From NCBI GenBank assembly GCA_041398825.1, contig JAWKTX010000001.1:310001-374000 (forward strand): 64,000 nucleotides of DNA, given 5' to 3'. This document shows, piece after piece, positions 37,399 to 45,494 of this stretch; positions within the stretch are counted from its first letter, which is position 1, and every line of letters begins with the position of its first letter. The position numbers and the translations under genes were made by a program. Origin of the DNA: Planctomycetaceae bacterium. Lineage in GTDB: Bacteria > Planctomycetota > Planctomycetia > Planctomycetales > Planctomycetaceae. A model generated the notes under the pieces. The model was given only the letters and a program-made list of their open reading frames with translations, made no database searches and was not told the origin of the DNA.

Positions 37399-37433
37399 GG
37401 GTGACTGTTCGAGGCGAGCAGTCACCCTTTTTT
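37399..37433 (+). terminator. rho-independent terminator after the secreted Gly-rich protein
   Basis: A 13-bp stem (37399-37411 with 37415-37427; arms gggtgactg and cagtcaccc plus an inner extension with one G-T pair), a three-base loop and six T residues immediately after. Its position, about 30 bases past the stop codon, fits the upstream gene. Confidence 0.9.
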
Positions 37434-37563
37434 CGCTTCGCGTTATGGCCCGAGGTTGATCAAATTCAGCTGCTGTGGAGACTTTTCAGAACTTCGGCGA
37501 TGCTGTGATCTGGTCCATCGCTGGTCAGTCAACTCTGAGCGTCATCTGGCGAAAGTGCCAGTT

Positions 37564-38403
37564 TTAAGTTGAAGCTTTGAACTCATCTGACCGGAACAGC
37601 TGAAGAAGCAGTTTCTCGAGTCGCTCTCCTCCTTCACCTGCAACGGCAATAATCTTGCTGATGTCGGCTGGTTCCAGAGCGTCCGGAAGGCACATATCTG
37701 TTACGATCGAAAAAGCGACGGCTCGCATTGAAGCATGGGCTGCAACGATAACTTCGGGCACTGTCGACATACCGACCACATCAGCCCCGATTGCTCTGAG
37801 CATGCGGTATTCGGCCCTGGTTTCAAGATTGGGCCCCGGCACGGCGACCAGAACGCCTGAGTGGGCCGGGATTGCGAGTTGAAGGGCGATTCGTTTTGCG
37901 GCCTGAACAATTCCTTTGTGATATGGCTGGCTCATGTCCGGAAAGCGACAACCAAGTCGATCATCGTTAATTCCACGCAGTGGATTATCCGGGATCAGAT
38001 TGATGTGGTCTTCCAGAATTACGATGTCAGCCAGTTCATACTGCGGGTTCATGCCTCCAACAGCATTCGTGACAACGAGCGTATCTGCCCCCATTGCCTT
38101 CATGACGCGAACAGGAAATGTCACCTGTTGCAGTGAGTAGCCCTCGTAGTAGTGAATTCTTCCTTCCATGACGACTAAAGGAATTCCTTCCAACCTGCCA
38201 CAGATAAGCTGTCCGGCGTGAGTTGGAGCGGTTGATTTTGGAAAGTGTGGAATGTCCTCGTAGGGAAGCGTGGCCTCGACCTCGATTTTTCGGGCCAGAT
38301 CGCCAAGGCCGGTTCCGAGTATTAGTCCGGCCTTTGCACTATGCGGCCAGCGTTCCTGAATCCATTTCCGGGATGATTCAATCTGTTCAAACAGTTCGAG
38401 CAT
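37564..38403 (-). CDS. punA: purine nucleoside phosphorylase (class I, trimeric type)
   Basis: A 279-residue enzyme from the ATG at 38403 (MLELFEQIESSRKW); the frame is open to 38460, but that stretch overlaps a terminator of the gene upstream, which decides the start. It cleaves inosine and guanosine with phosphate for purine salvage. Motifs are GTGLGDLA, VVMEGRIHYYEGYS, TNAVGGMN, a segment with DNPLRGIND, the base-binding TRAEYRMLRAIGADVVGMST with PEVIVA, and ITDMCLPD. A second enzyme of this pathway is not seen nearby. Confidence 0.94.
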   Translation of the reverse strand: MLELFEQIESSRKWIQERWPHSAKAGLILGTGLGDLARKIEVEATLPYEDIPHFPKSTAPTHAGQLICGRLEGIPLVVMEGRIHYYEGYSLQQVTFPVRVMKAMGADTLVVTNAVGGMNPQYELADIVILEDHINLIPDNPLRGINDDRLGCRFPDMSQPYHKGIVQAAKRIALQLAIPAHSGVLVAVPGPNLETRAEYRMLRAIGADVVGMSTVPEVIVAAHASMRAVAFSIVTDMCLPDALEPADISKIIAVAGEGGERLEKLLLQLFRSDEFKAST

Positions 38404-38440
38404 TTCATTGTTCCGTAGGCAAGCGTTAGCGATCGAGCAT

Positions 38441-38475
38441 GAAAAAGGCGTGCCCCGCATGGCGAAGCACGCCTT
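38441..38475 (-). terminator. rho-independent terminator for the hyperacidic protein gene
   Basis: On the minus strand, a perfect 9-bp stem aaggcgtgc / gcacgcctt (38467-38475 with 38445-38453) with a 13-base loop, followed by TTTTTC. It ends the transcript of the acidic gene and sits just before the nucleoside phosphorylase start at 38403. Confidence 0.82.
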
Positions 38476-38625
38476 GTCCGTCTGTCATCGATTCTTCAGC
38501 AACGGGGCAAACCTGACACCCAACGGCACCTGAAAGCTGTCGCGTGAGCGCTGCAGGACCACTGCGATACCCGGGACACTGCGCGTGGTCACGCCGCAGT
38601 ACCCCTGAGTCTTCGCGGCGAAGTT

Positions 38626-38934
38626 TTAGAAATCGTCATCATCATCTTCGAAGCCGTCGATGTCGTCATCGTCGTCGAAATCATCGTCGTCATCGTCGTC
38701 GAAATCATCTTCATCATCGTCTTCGAAGTCATCAAAATCGTCGTCGACATCGTCGTCGAAGTCTTCATCTTCCTCCTCGTCATCCACTTCGTCTTCTTCG
38801 AAGTCGGCATCGAAGTCATCGTCGTCGTCTTTCATGACGGGACTGATTACTTTTTCCAGAGTCGAAATCATCATGTCGGCCGACGCGAATGCCTCGTCAG
38901 ACAGCGTTTCGGCAGTTTCAAGTGTCATTACCAT
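38626..38934 (-). CDS. hyperacidic Asp-rich protein
   Basis: A 102-residue protein from the ATG at 38934, with GAGG nine bases upstream. The first 33 residues look like an ordinary helical segment (MVMTLETAETLSDEAFASAD, then MMISTLEKVISPVM). The remaining two thirds are almost only Asp, Glu and Phe (DDDFDDFEDDDEDDFDDD and similar), giving an extreme negative charge. The tail may bind cations or basic proteins or nucleic-acid-binding proteins; that is inference. The real N-terminus, ribosome site and downstream terminator argue that it is a gene and not a microsatellite artefact. Confidence 0.7.
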   Translation of the reverse strand: MVMTLETAETLSDEAFASADMMISTLEKVISPVMKDDDDDFDADFEEDEVDDEEEDEDFDDDVDDDFDDFEDDDEDDFDDDDDDDFDDDDDIDGFEDDDDDF

Positions 38935-39132
38935 GACGTGCAACCTCGCGTAAGTCCTGCATCTTTAATGGTTTGGGTAACCTGGAACGTCTAGCGACGC
39001 GTTTGATAATCAGACAATGAATCTCTTGTCAACCCCGCGGTTTAGATCGAGCGGCAGAAAACCTGCCATTGCGACTTCGAGAAATAGTCTGTCCTGTTTT
39101 CGGATTTGAAGTCATCCTACTGAAGTGTCCCG

Positions 39133-39543
39133 ATGGCACTTTCAGATTTTTGTGCTGGTGCTTTTCTCTCAATCGTTAACACGAGATGCGTTCTTGTGGC
39201 TGTTTCACCTGACAATCAGATTTTGCTGAATGACGATCAGTTCTGGGTCACATTCCGGGGACGCCAGTTCGGACCCTTTGCATATCAGTGGAGTAACGAC
39301 CTCTATGGGGTGGAATTCCTCTACCGCGGCGATAAATTTGGTGAAGTCTGCAGCGAAGACGAGTTCTTTGCGGATCTGCAGCCCTACGAACTGCCAATGA
39401 GTGTTTGTCAAGTCGCGACGTTGACTGCCGGCATTATTGCTGAAGCTGTCCAGAAAGGCCGTTGCGTCGACCAGCGTGTTTCGCGGCTGATTGAGTTGCT
39501 TCATTCCTTCGGACTTGATCGATTCGAAATCCGCGAACTCTGA
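39133..39543 (+). CDS. small hypothetical protein
   Basis: A 136-residue protein with no recognised family. A hydrophobic beta-rich N-terminal half (CVLVAVSPDNQILLNDDQFW, WVTFRGRQFGPFAYQWSND) is followed by a helical C-terminal part (VSRLIELLHSFGLDRFEIREL). The segment GRQFGPFAYQW is somewhat reminiscent of GYF-like modules, but that match is weak. An internal start after residue 30 is possible. It ends 3 bases before the convergent prephenate dehydrogenase gene. Confidence 0.65.
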   Translation: MALSDFCAGAFLSIVNTRCVLVAVSPDNQILLNDDQFWVTFRGRQFGPFAYQWSNDLYGVEFLYRGDKFGEVCSEDEFFADLQPYELPMSVCQVATLTAGIIAEAVQKGRCVDQRVSRLIELLHSFGLDRFEIREL

Positions 39544-39546
39544 TCA

Positions 39547-40416
39547 TTATTTTGTCTCATGCAGCATCTGACGGAGCTTTGCTGCGTCTGACAGCAACGT
39601 GCGCAGCGCATCCGAATCGTTCTTTTCGATGGCATTTTCAAATTCAATCAGGATTTTCGATGCTGTTCTGATCGAGTCCAGAACGCTGCCGCGATTTCCG
39701 AGAAGTATGGTTGTCCAGAGTTCAGATGATCCTGCAGCAACTCTTGTCGTGTCCCTGAAGCCAGTCCCCGTGTATTTCAGTTCTTCGGCTGTCACCGCCG
39801 AAGCGCTGACTGCCGCCAGCAAATGCGGCAGATGACTGGTGTGTGCCAGTATCTGATCGTGTACGGTTGCGGACATTTTCGCCACGTTACAACCGAGCAT
39901 TCTCCAGAACCGACAGACTCGTTCGACGACCTTATCGGGGCCTGATTCCGGAGTCACAACGCACATGCGATCGTCGAATAAGTTGGGCTGGGCATGCTCA
40001 AAACCCGATTGTTCTGCGCCGGCAATTGGATGCGATCCCACGAATCTGTCGAATGCTGCGGGGACTTCATGCAACTGATCATAGATCAGCTGTTTGACAC
40101 TCCCGGCATCGGTGACCACTGACTGGTCGTCAGCAAGACACAGAATCTCTCGTACCGAAGCAGCGATACGGTCTACCGGTAAACAAACCACTGACAGGCT
40201 GCCGGACGGAAATGATTCGGCGGCGATACGGACATCAAAATGATCAATCAGCCCAGCCGCCTGAGCTGCGACTAATCGATCACGACTTCGTCCAATACCC
40301 ATGATCCTGCAAGTCGGGAATCGCTGCCGAATAGCGGCGGCAATTGAACCGCCAATCAGGCCAACACCTATGACGACGACGCTGGATTCAAATTCGAGTC
40401 GCTTTGCTGTAATCAT
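39547..40416 (-). CDS. tyrA: prephenate dehydrogenase
   Basis: A 289-residue enzyme from the ATG at 40416; other ATGs are at 40452 and 40428. It catalyses the NAD-dependent conversion of prephenate to 4-hydroxyphenylpyruvate in tyrosine synthesis. The Rossmann motif VVIGVGLIGGS lies near the N-terminus. The substrate region contains VTDAGSVKQLIYD and FVGSHPIAGAEQSG, both strongly conserved, and the helical dimerisation domain includes HDQILAHTSHLPHLLAA. No ACT domain or chorismate mutase fusion is present. Other aromatic-pathway genes are not adjacent. Confidence 0.94.
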   Translation of the reverse strand: MITAKRLEFESSVVVIGVGLIGGSIAAAIRQRFPTCRIMGIGRSRDRLVAAQAAGLIDHFDVRIAAESFPSGSLSVVCLPVDRIAASVREILCLADDQSVVTDAGSVKQLIYDQLHEVPAAFDRFVGSHPIAGAEQSGFEHAQPNLFDDRMCVVTPESGPDKVVERVCRFWRMLGCNVAKMSATVHDQILAHTSHLPHLLAAVSASAVTAEELKYTGTGFRDTTRVAAGSSELWTTILLGNRGSVLDSIRTASKILIEFENAIEKNDSDALRTLLSDAAKLRQMLHETK

Positions 40417-40470
40417 GCGGCGGATCATAGAGGGCTTGTGGCGGCCCGGCAAATCGATTCTGTGAGCAAT

Positions 40471-41787
40471 TCATGACAACAACCAGTCGGCCGGTTCAGC
40501 ATCTGAGAATCTGATGGGCCGGCCTATGGGAGTCAGAACTTCTTTTGAAAAATCGATGCCCATGACGCGCATGATCGTCGCATAGAGAGTGGGAATCGTG
40601 ATCGCTTCTGTCGGAGATGCGTCTTTTGAGGTCGGAATCTCTGCCGGGGTTGAACCAACCAGTGTGCCCTGACGAAATCCACCACCGGCGACCAGACACG
40701 AAAACCAGTTTGGCCAGTGATCTCGTCCGCCTGCCGGATTGATCGAAGGCGTCCGGCCGAATTCACTGATGCAGAGGACGATTGTTGACTCCAGTAAATC
40801 TCGATCCGAGAGTTCTCTTAAAAGAGTGGCTAGTGCCGGGTCGAGTATTTCACATTGCGTGACATGACCTTCGTGATTCGATGCATGAGTATCGAATCCC
40901 GAAAGAGTGACTTCGACGGCACGGACCCCTACTTCCACCAGTCTGCGTGCGACAAGGCACCCTCGACCAAATCGTGTGTCGCCGTATGAAGCCTTGACGC
41001 TTTCCGATTCTTCATCCAGTCGGAATGCCTTTAATTGTTCCGAAGACATCATGGTCAGGGCCTTTTCCATGGTCTCCTGGTGTAGCGTGCCGGGCAGGCC
41101 AAACCGATGTTTGTTTCCGAAGGATTGACTGACGACCTCCAGCCCTTTCATCCTTTTGGCACTCCGTTCGTTCGACACCAGGTTCTCCAGGTTGTTGATC
41201 CCCTGCCCCGGATTGAAAACTCGAAAAGCATCCCATTGATTCCCCAGATAGCCCCCGTGAGAAAACGGCTGATCGGCACAAAGGGCGATGTGCTGCGGGA
41301 TTTCAATGGAGGGGTCCTGCAGTTCGAGGGCAGCGATTGCACCAAGTGAGGGATACTTGAGCGTTGGTTCCGGGCGGTAACCCGTCTTGACGAACTTCGT
41401 ACCTCGTTCGTGGTCTCCTTCTTTGCTGGTCAGGGATCGAATCAGCGTCGCAAGGTGCATCTGTTCGGCCACCCGGGGAAGGAGGTTGCTAATCAGAATG
41501 TCCTTCGCTGTTGTGCTGATTGCAGTTACCTCGCCCCCGCTTTTTGTGCCAGGGTGCGGATCCCATGTTTCCAGCTGGCTCATGCCGCCGCCCATCCAGA
41601 GTGTAATGATGGATTTAGGTCGCTCCGTGCGGCGAGCGGCCGCAGCACGCGCGGACATCGCTGGCAGTCTGAGGCTGAGACCCATGCCGGCGAGCATCGA
41701 AAGCAGGTTGCGACGGGTAATCATTTTCGGCGCTTTCATCTGGAGATATGTTGCAGTGATCCGCAGGAAGCGGATTAGTGATTCCAT
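40471..41787 (-). CDS. DUF1501 domain protein (Tat-exported)
   Basis: A 438-residue protein. The ATG at 41787 lies 13 bases inside the end of the DUF1549 gene; ATGs at 41739 and 41724 are alternatives. A twin-arginine type signal starts at residue 22 (MITRRNLLSMLAGMGLSLRL). The DUF1501 core (sulfatase-like fold) shows ITLWMGGGMSQLETWDPHPG, GFDTHASNHEGH, ISEFGRTPS and GGRDHWPNWFSCLVAGGG. In planctomycetes this family is nearly always encoded after a DUF1549/DUF1553 gene, as here. The function of the pair is unknown; carbohydrate breakdown outside the cytoplasmic membrane has been suggested. Confidence 0.93.
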   Translation of the reverse strand: MESLIRFLRITATYLQMKAPKMITRRNLLSMLAGMGLSLRLPAMSARAAAARRTERPKSIITLWMGGGMSQLETWDPHPGTKSGGEVTAISTTAKDILISNLLPRVAEQMHLATLIRSLTSKEGDHERGTKFVKTGYRPEPTLKYPSLGAIAALELQDPSIEIPQHIALCADQPFSHGGYLGNQWDAFRVFNPGQGINNLENLVSNERSAKRMKGLEVVSQSFGNKHRFGLPGTLHQETMEKALTMMSSEQLKAFRLDEESESVKASYGDTRFGRGCLVARRLVEVGVRAVEVTLSGFDTHASNHEGHVTQCEILDPALATLLRELSDRDLLESTIVLCISEFGRTPSINPAGGRDHWPNWFSCLVAGGGFRQGTLVGSTPAEIPTSKDASPTEAITIPTLYATIMRVMGIDFSKEVLTPIGRPIRFSDAEPADWLLS

Positions 41788-43541
41788 GAAAACTCAGGGC
41801 TGTTGAACAGTATCCAGAACAGATCACCAATGGTTTCGTGGCGTTGCTGCGTCCGTTGGCTTTCATCCTGCCTGTCGATTGACTCTCGGTCGGCTGGCTC
41901 GTCCTGCCGATTATCCTTGTCATTTGAATCCCGGGACCCGGATTCAGGTAACTCCGCAAGATTCAGTCCGGATTTTTCGACGAAGTAGGCTGCTTCCTCT
42001 TCCGTGGGACGTCGTGTCAGGCAAGTCAGAAAACAGTTCTCAATGATCGCCTGGTCATCCTTCGAAAATCGAATGACCTGTGCAGCGGAGCTGAATCCGT
42101 CAGCCTTTGTAAATTCACGCGTGAATCGCCCATTCATTCTGAGCAGAGACTGCGGAATTGTCCCGACCTGCTGGAGCAGTTCGTCATCTCCCAGGTCGCC
42201 ATATTCCTTGATAAAGTCGTTCTCATTGGCGAAACGGATCAGTCGAATGAAGACGTGCGAATTCTGGTCCACTGTACTCACGCTATTTGCCTGAAACAGT
42301 GAGCCAATGACCTGTTCTGGCCGTAGTCGGATCAGTGGGAAGACGGCCCATTGTTCGACTTCGTGGTCGTAAGCCGCTGGCGAATCTGAATTGCTTGCCG
42401 ATGAGGCGCGAAATGCATCCGACAACGCGATGATACGGATGAGGTTCCCGATTGTACCTCCATTCTTTCGGAACTCCTGCCCCAGGACATCCAGAAGATC
42501 CGCATCAATGGCCGAGCCGTCTGCATGTTCATCTGACGGATGTGGCAAGTCATCTACGGGATCATGCCAGGGCTTTCCAAACATCAATCCCCAGATCCGA
42601 TTCGCAATGGCACGTTCGAATCGCCGGTTTCCGGGATCTGTAACCCACGCGGCAAGCCGTTCTCTTGGCGATCCTTCATCCGGAAGCCATTCCTCGTGAA
42701 ACGGCACCACGGGCTCAACAATTCGGCCTTCTTCTTCTGGCTGTCCGGGTTCAGGAATTCGATAGACCAGCGGTTCACTGTCTGCCGGTGGCGAATCCGT
42801 CACTCCACCCAGCGTCAATCGCGCGCTGGCGAACCATGCCGCCAACCCTTCAAAGTCACTTTGTGACCAGCGTTCGTCGAATGGATGGTCGTGACACTGG
42901 GCGCAGTCGATTCGCTGTCCAAGGAACGTACGTACGGTTCGTCCTGCGAGCTTGTTGACATCCAGGCCTTCGTCTTCAATTCGGGCAACCGTGATAAAGT
43001 TTGTCTGCGGGCGATCAGTCCATAGTCCTTCGGCAGCAATCATCTGTCGGGATAAATCGGGCCATGGTGTGTCGGCCTGAAGATGCCTGCCCAGCCAGTC
43101 GGTCAGCTGATCGCGGCGAAAGACTATGAATGGCCCACCCTCGACTCCCACCAGACTTCTGGCCAGTCTTTCGCTGAAGTAGTTTGCGTATCGATTGTCT
43201 CGCAGCAGTTTGTCGACCCAGCGTTCCATCCGCTGAGGTTGATCGTCGCTTTCGAAAGCGCGGATCTCTTCCAGCGAAGGAATGGTGCCGTGCAGGGCCA
43301 GGGACAATCGCCGAAGAATGGTGAGATCACTGGCTGGCTGAGGCAACGCCAGTTGTTCAGCCTGCCAGCGCCGCCTGAGCCATGCATTCACCCGATCTGC
43401 GGAGGATGATAATTCCTGCGAATGCTGATTGATCTGCACAGGGATCTGATTCGTGTGCAGTTCAATACGCCCGGCGGAATTCACGAGCCAGATGACGGCC
43501 GAGCAGATACCGACAGAAACGACAGCGACAAGACCCCTCAT
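41775..43541 (-). CDS. DUF1549 and DUF1553 domain protein
   Basis: A 588-residue protein. An N-terminal membrane segment (GLVAVVSVGICSAVIWLVNS) leads into DUF1549 (about 50-250), which contains the typical LTILRRLSLALHGTIPSLEE and the haem-like CAQCH motif in RIDCAQCHDHPFDERW. DUF1553 follows (about 290-588), with RRFERAIANRIWGLMFGKPW, PVDDLPHP and FLTCLTRRPTEEEAAYF. It is translationally coupled to the DUF1501 gene. The protein lacks the separate N-terminal cytochrome domain (PSCyt1) that some paralogues carry. Confidence 0.93.
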   Translation of the reverse strand: MRGLVAVVSVGICSAVIWLVNSAGRIELHTNQIPVQINQHSQELSSSADRVNAWLRRRWQAEQLALPQPASDLTILRRLSLALHGTIPSLEEIRAFESDDQPQRMERWVDKLLRDNRYANYFSERLARSLVGVEGGPFIVFRRDQLTDWLGRHLQADTPWPDLSRQMIAAEGLWTDRPQTNFITVARIEDEGLDVNKLAGRTVRTFLGQRIDCAQCHDHPFDERWSQSDFEGLAAWFASARLTLGGVTDSPPADSEPLVYRIPEPGQPEEEGRIVEPVVPFHEEWLPDEGSPRERLAAWVTDPGNRRFERAIANRIWGLMFGKPWHDPVDDLPHPSDEHADGSAIDADLLDVLGQEFRKNGGTIGNLIRIIALSDAFRASSASNSDSPAAYDHEVEQWAVFPLIRLRPEQVIGSLFQANSVSTVDQNSHVFIRLIRFANENDFIKEYGDLGDDELLQQVGTIPQSLLRMNGRFTREFTKADGFSSAAQVIRFSKDDQAIIENCFLTCLTRRPTEEEAAYFVEKSGLNLAELPESGSRDSNDKDNRQDEPADRESIDRQDESQRTQQRHETIGDLFWILFNSPEFSWNH

Positions 43542-44067
43542 CCGTTTTCTCCAGTTCCCGATCCACAGGCCACACCGGGTGATGCCACTACCAACTTCGA
43601 GTCATGAACGTGCGTTTCTCAGAATGACAACAGAGTATAACTTTTGGCGTTATGGCTGTTCGTATTTCGTTCAGAATGATTGGCGTGCGATCCTGAAAAA
43701 TCTTCCTGCCGAATAATTTTGTGCATTCGACGTATTACACTCTCAGGAAAACGATGGATGCCGACTCATGACCGTCTTTGCATTACGACCACGTGCAGGA
43801 TGTTCAGAAAGCTTACTGGCCGTTGTGTTGAAAAACGGGACTGGCTCGCGCAGAAGACCTTAAAACACGACGGTTTCCAGTCGTCCTGCGTGCCTTTCCC
43901 GGTTTTTCAACGGACAGTTAAGCAGGCTTATTGGCCGTTGAAAACGAAACAAAGTGCAACCCAATGCGTTGACGAGGACGATTTTCACAGGCCTTTCAGG
44001 GTCGGCATTCCCTCGCTGACGCGTCGGGTTTCTTTTAAACGGGCTGCTTACGGATGGACCTGATACG
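43542..44067. other. intergenic stretch holding the dispersed repeat
   Basis: About 525 bases between the divergent DUF1549 gene and the membrane protein gene. Apart from the repeat at 43827-43917 and a similar short motif on either side of it, no gene or terminator was recognised. Promoters for both neighbouring operons should lie here. Confidence 0.5.
43827..43917. repeat. palindromic-ended dispersed repeat, copy 1
   Basis: A 91-bp element whose ends are inverted repeats: GTTGAAAAACGGGA at 43827-43840 and the reverse of GTTGAAAAACCGGGAAA at 43895-43911. It is about 80 percent identical by eye, in inverted orientation, to 63726-63815. The conserved core includes taaaacacga and gtcgtcctgc. 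It lies in a gene-free stretch. Close behind it, the flanks repeat a similar motif (cttactggccgttg at 43812-43825 and cttattggccgttg about 110 bases later). Confidence 0.75.
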
Positions 44068-45426
44068 ATGACAACCAGATTCCATGTGCGGATGACTGGC
44101 ATAAATGCGGTTCTCCACTCCGTCTTTCAAACATCTGCCGAAATCTTCTCGAATACGCCTGCGAATTCGGGGGGAGAAAATCGGGATCGGATTGCAACAG
44201 TGAGCATTCTTGAGCCGCCTGGTCCTGATCTCCTGAAATTGCCGGTAACACGGCCTGTGTCTGATCAGGTGAGAACTTCCGAGCCTGGTCCCGGTCCATT
44301 CCCCGGTATTCGAAAGCCTTTCAGAAGTCTGTGGTGGCTTGTCCACATCAGCTTCGGCGCGATATGTCTGATTCTTATTCTTGCCGTGTTCGCCGCCATC
44401 CCGGGGCTGAATCTTCTGACGCTTGGTTACATGCTTGATGGGCAGCGACGAGTTGCACTGTCCGGAAGATTACGAGATGGCTTCCCTTTGATGAAGCTGG
44501 CACCCCGCCTTGGCGTTGTCGCGATCTTTACACTGTTGTTTCTGATTCCTGTACGGTTACTGTCGACGATGTGCAACGCTGCGTTAATTGTTCGTGGTGG
44601 CACGGATGTTTCGAGTGATGGATTGCTTCTGGGTCTGACCATCCTGAAGACGGTGACTGCGATGCATCTGATTCTTGCAATCATGAACGGAGGAACCGTT
44701 GGATGCTTTCTTCGCCCGATTCGAAATGTGCGGCGAATTGGAAAGGCACTGGTCGATCGCACATTCGCCAGTGAACGACAGCACTGGATTGTTGAGGTTT
44801 GGGGAATTCTGCGTCCGGCGTACCACTTTATGCTGGGACTGAAAGCCGTGTTGGGGGCTTTCCTCTGGCTGGCAATTCCGACATCGCTTTTAGTCGCCTA
44901 CTCGGCACCAGGGCGAGTTGCTCCCGGGTTCGCCGTGCTTTCATTCCTTGGTGGGTTACTATTGGTCCTGGTTGCCGGGTGGCTGCCGGCCCTGCAGGTA
45001 CAGCAGGCCGTCAGCGGCCGATTCATGGATATTTTCCGCCTGCGAATTGCACGCAGCATGATCAGGAATTCTCCGGTGGCATGGTTATTTGCGTCGGTTG
45101 TGTTATACGCAATGACGTTGCCTTTGTACCTTGCCAAGATTCGACTCTTACCCTCCGATGCCTTCCTTGTGCTGACTCCGGTCTTTATTGTTGCGATTTA
45201 TCCGTCACGAATTCTCATTGCAAAGGCTTTTCATCGAAGTCAATCACGCGAACAATCTGCCGGGTTTGGTTTTCGATGGATCGCACGACTGTTAGCCTTT
45301 CCCCTTCTTGCTCTGTACGTATTATTCTTATTCCTGACTCCAACGATCAGCGAATTGGGTCGGGCCGCACCGCTGGAAAATCACGCATTCATGAGCCCCG
45401 TTCCTTACGGACAATGGGGGAAATGA
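44068..45426 (+). CDS. polytopic membrane protein of the VWA cluster
   Basis: A 452-residue membrane protein with about seven to eight hydrophobic segments (ISFGAICLILILAVFAAIPG, LGVVAIFTLLFLIPVRLL, AFLWLAIPTSLLVAY, PGFAVLSFLGGLLLVLVAGWLPAL and more) after a hydrophilic N-terminal 90 residues. The layout is like DUF4013-type proteins, but no firm family assignment is possible. It is the first gene of a co-directional cluster with two VWA proteins and an FGE-domain protein. Start: the ATG at 44068; internal ATGs exist. Confidence 0.82.
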   Translation: MTTRFHVRMTGINAVLHSVFQTSAEIFSNTPANSGGENRDRIATVSILEPPGPDLLKLPVTRPVSDQVRTSEPGPGPFPGIRKPFRSLWWLVHISFGAICLILILAVFAAIPGLNLLTLGYMLDGQRRVALSGRLRDGFPLMKLAPRLGVVAIFTLLFLIPVRLLSTMCNAALIVRGGTDVSSDGLLLGLTILKTVTAMHLILAIMNGGTVGCFLRPIRNVRRIGKALVDRTFASERQHWIVEVWGILRPAYHFMLGLKAVLGAFLWLAIPTSLLVAYSAPGRVAPGFAVLSFLGGLLLVLVAGWLPALQVQQAVSGRFMDIFRLRIARSMIRNSPVAWLFASVVLYAMTLPLYLAKIRLLPSDAFLVLTPVFIVAIYPSRILIAKAFHRSQSREQSAGFGFRWIARLLAFPLLALYVLFLFLTPTISELGRAAPLENHAFMSPVPYGQWGK

Positions 45427-45494
45427 TGTCGTAATCAACGCAATGACAGGTCGGCAGTCCGCCGGATGCTGTCGGGCTAGAATGTTTGGCGAAG

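Noticed and set aside
38660..38953. Ser-rich 97-residue frame on the plus strand opposite the acidic gene
   Set aside because: It is the antisense of the Asp/Glu codons (GAC/GAT read in reverse give Ser/Thr/Met runs). The minus strand has the ribosome site, normal N-terminus and terminator.
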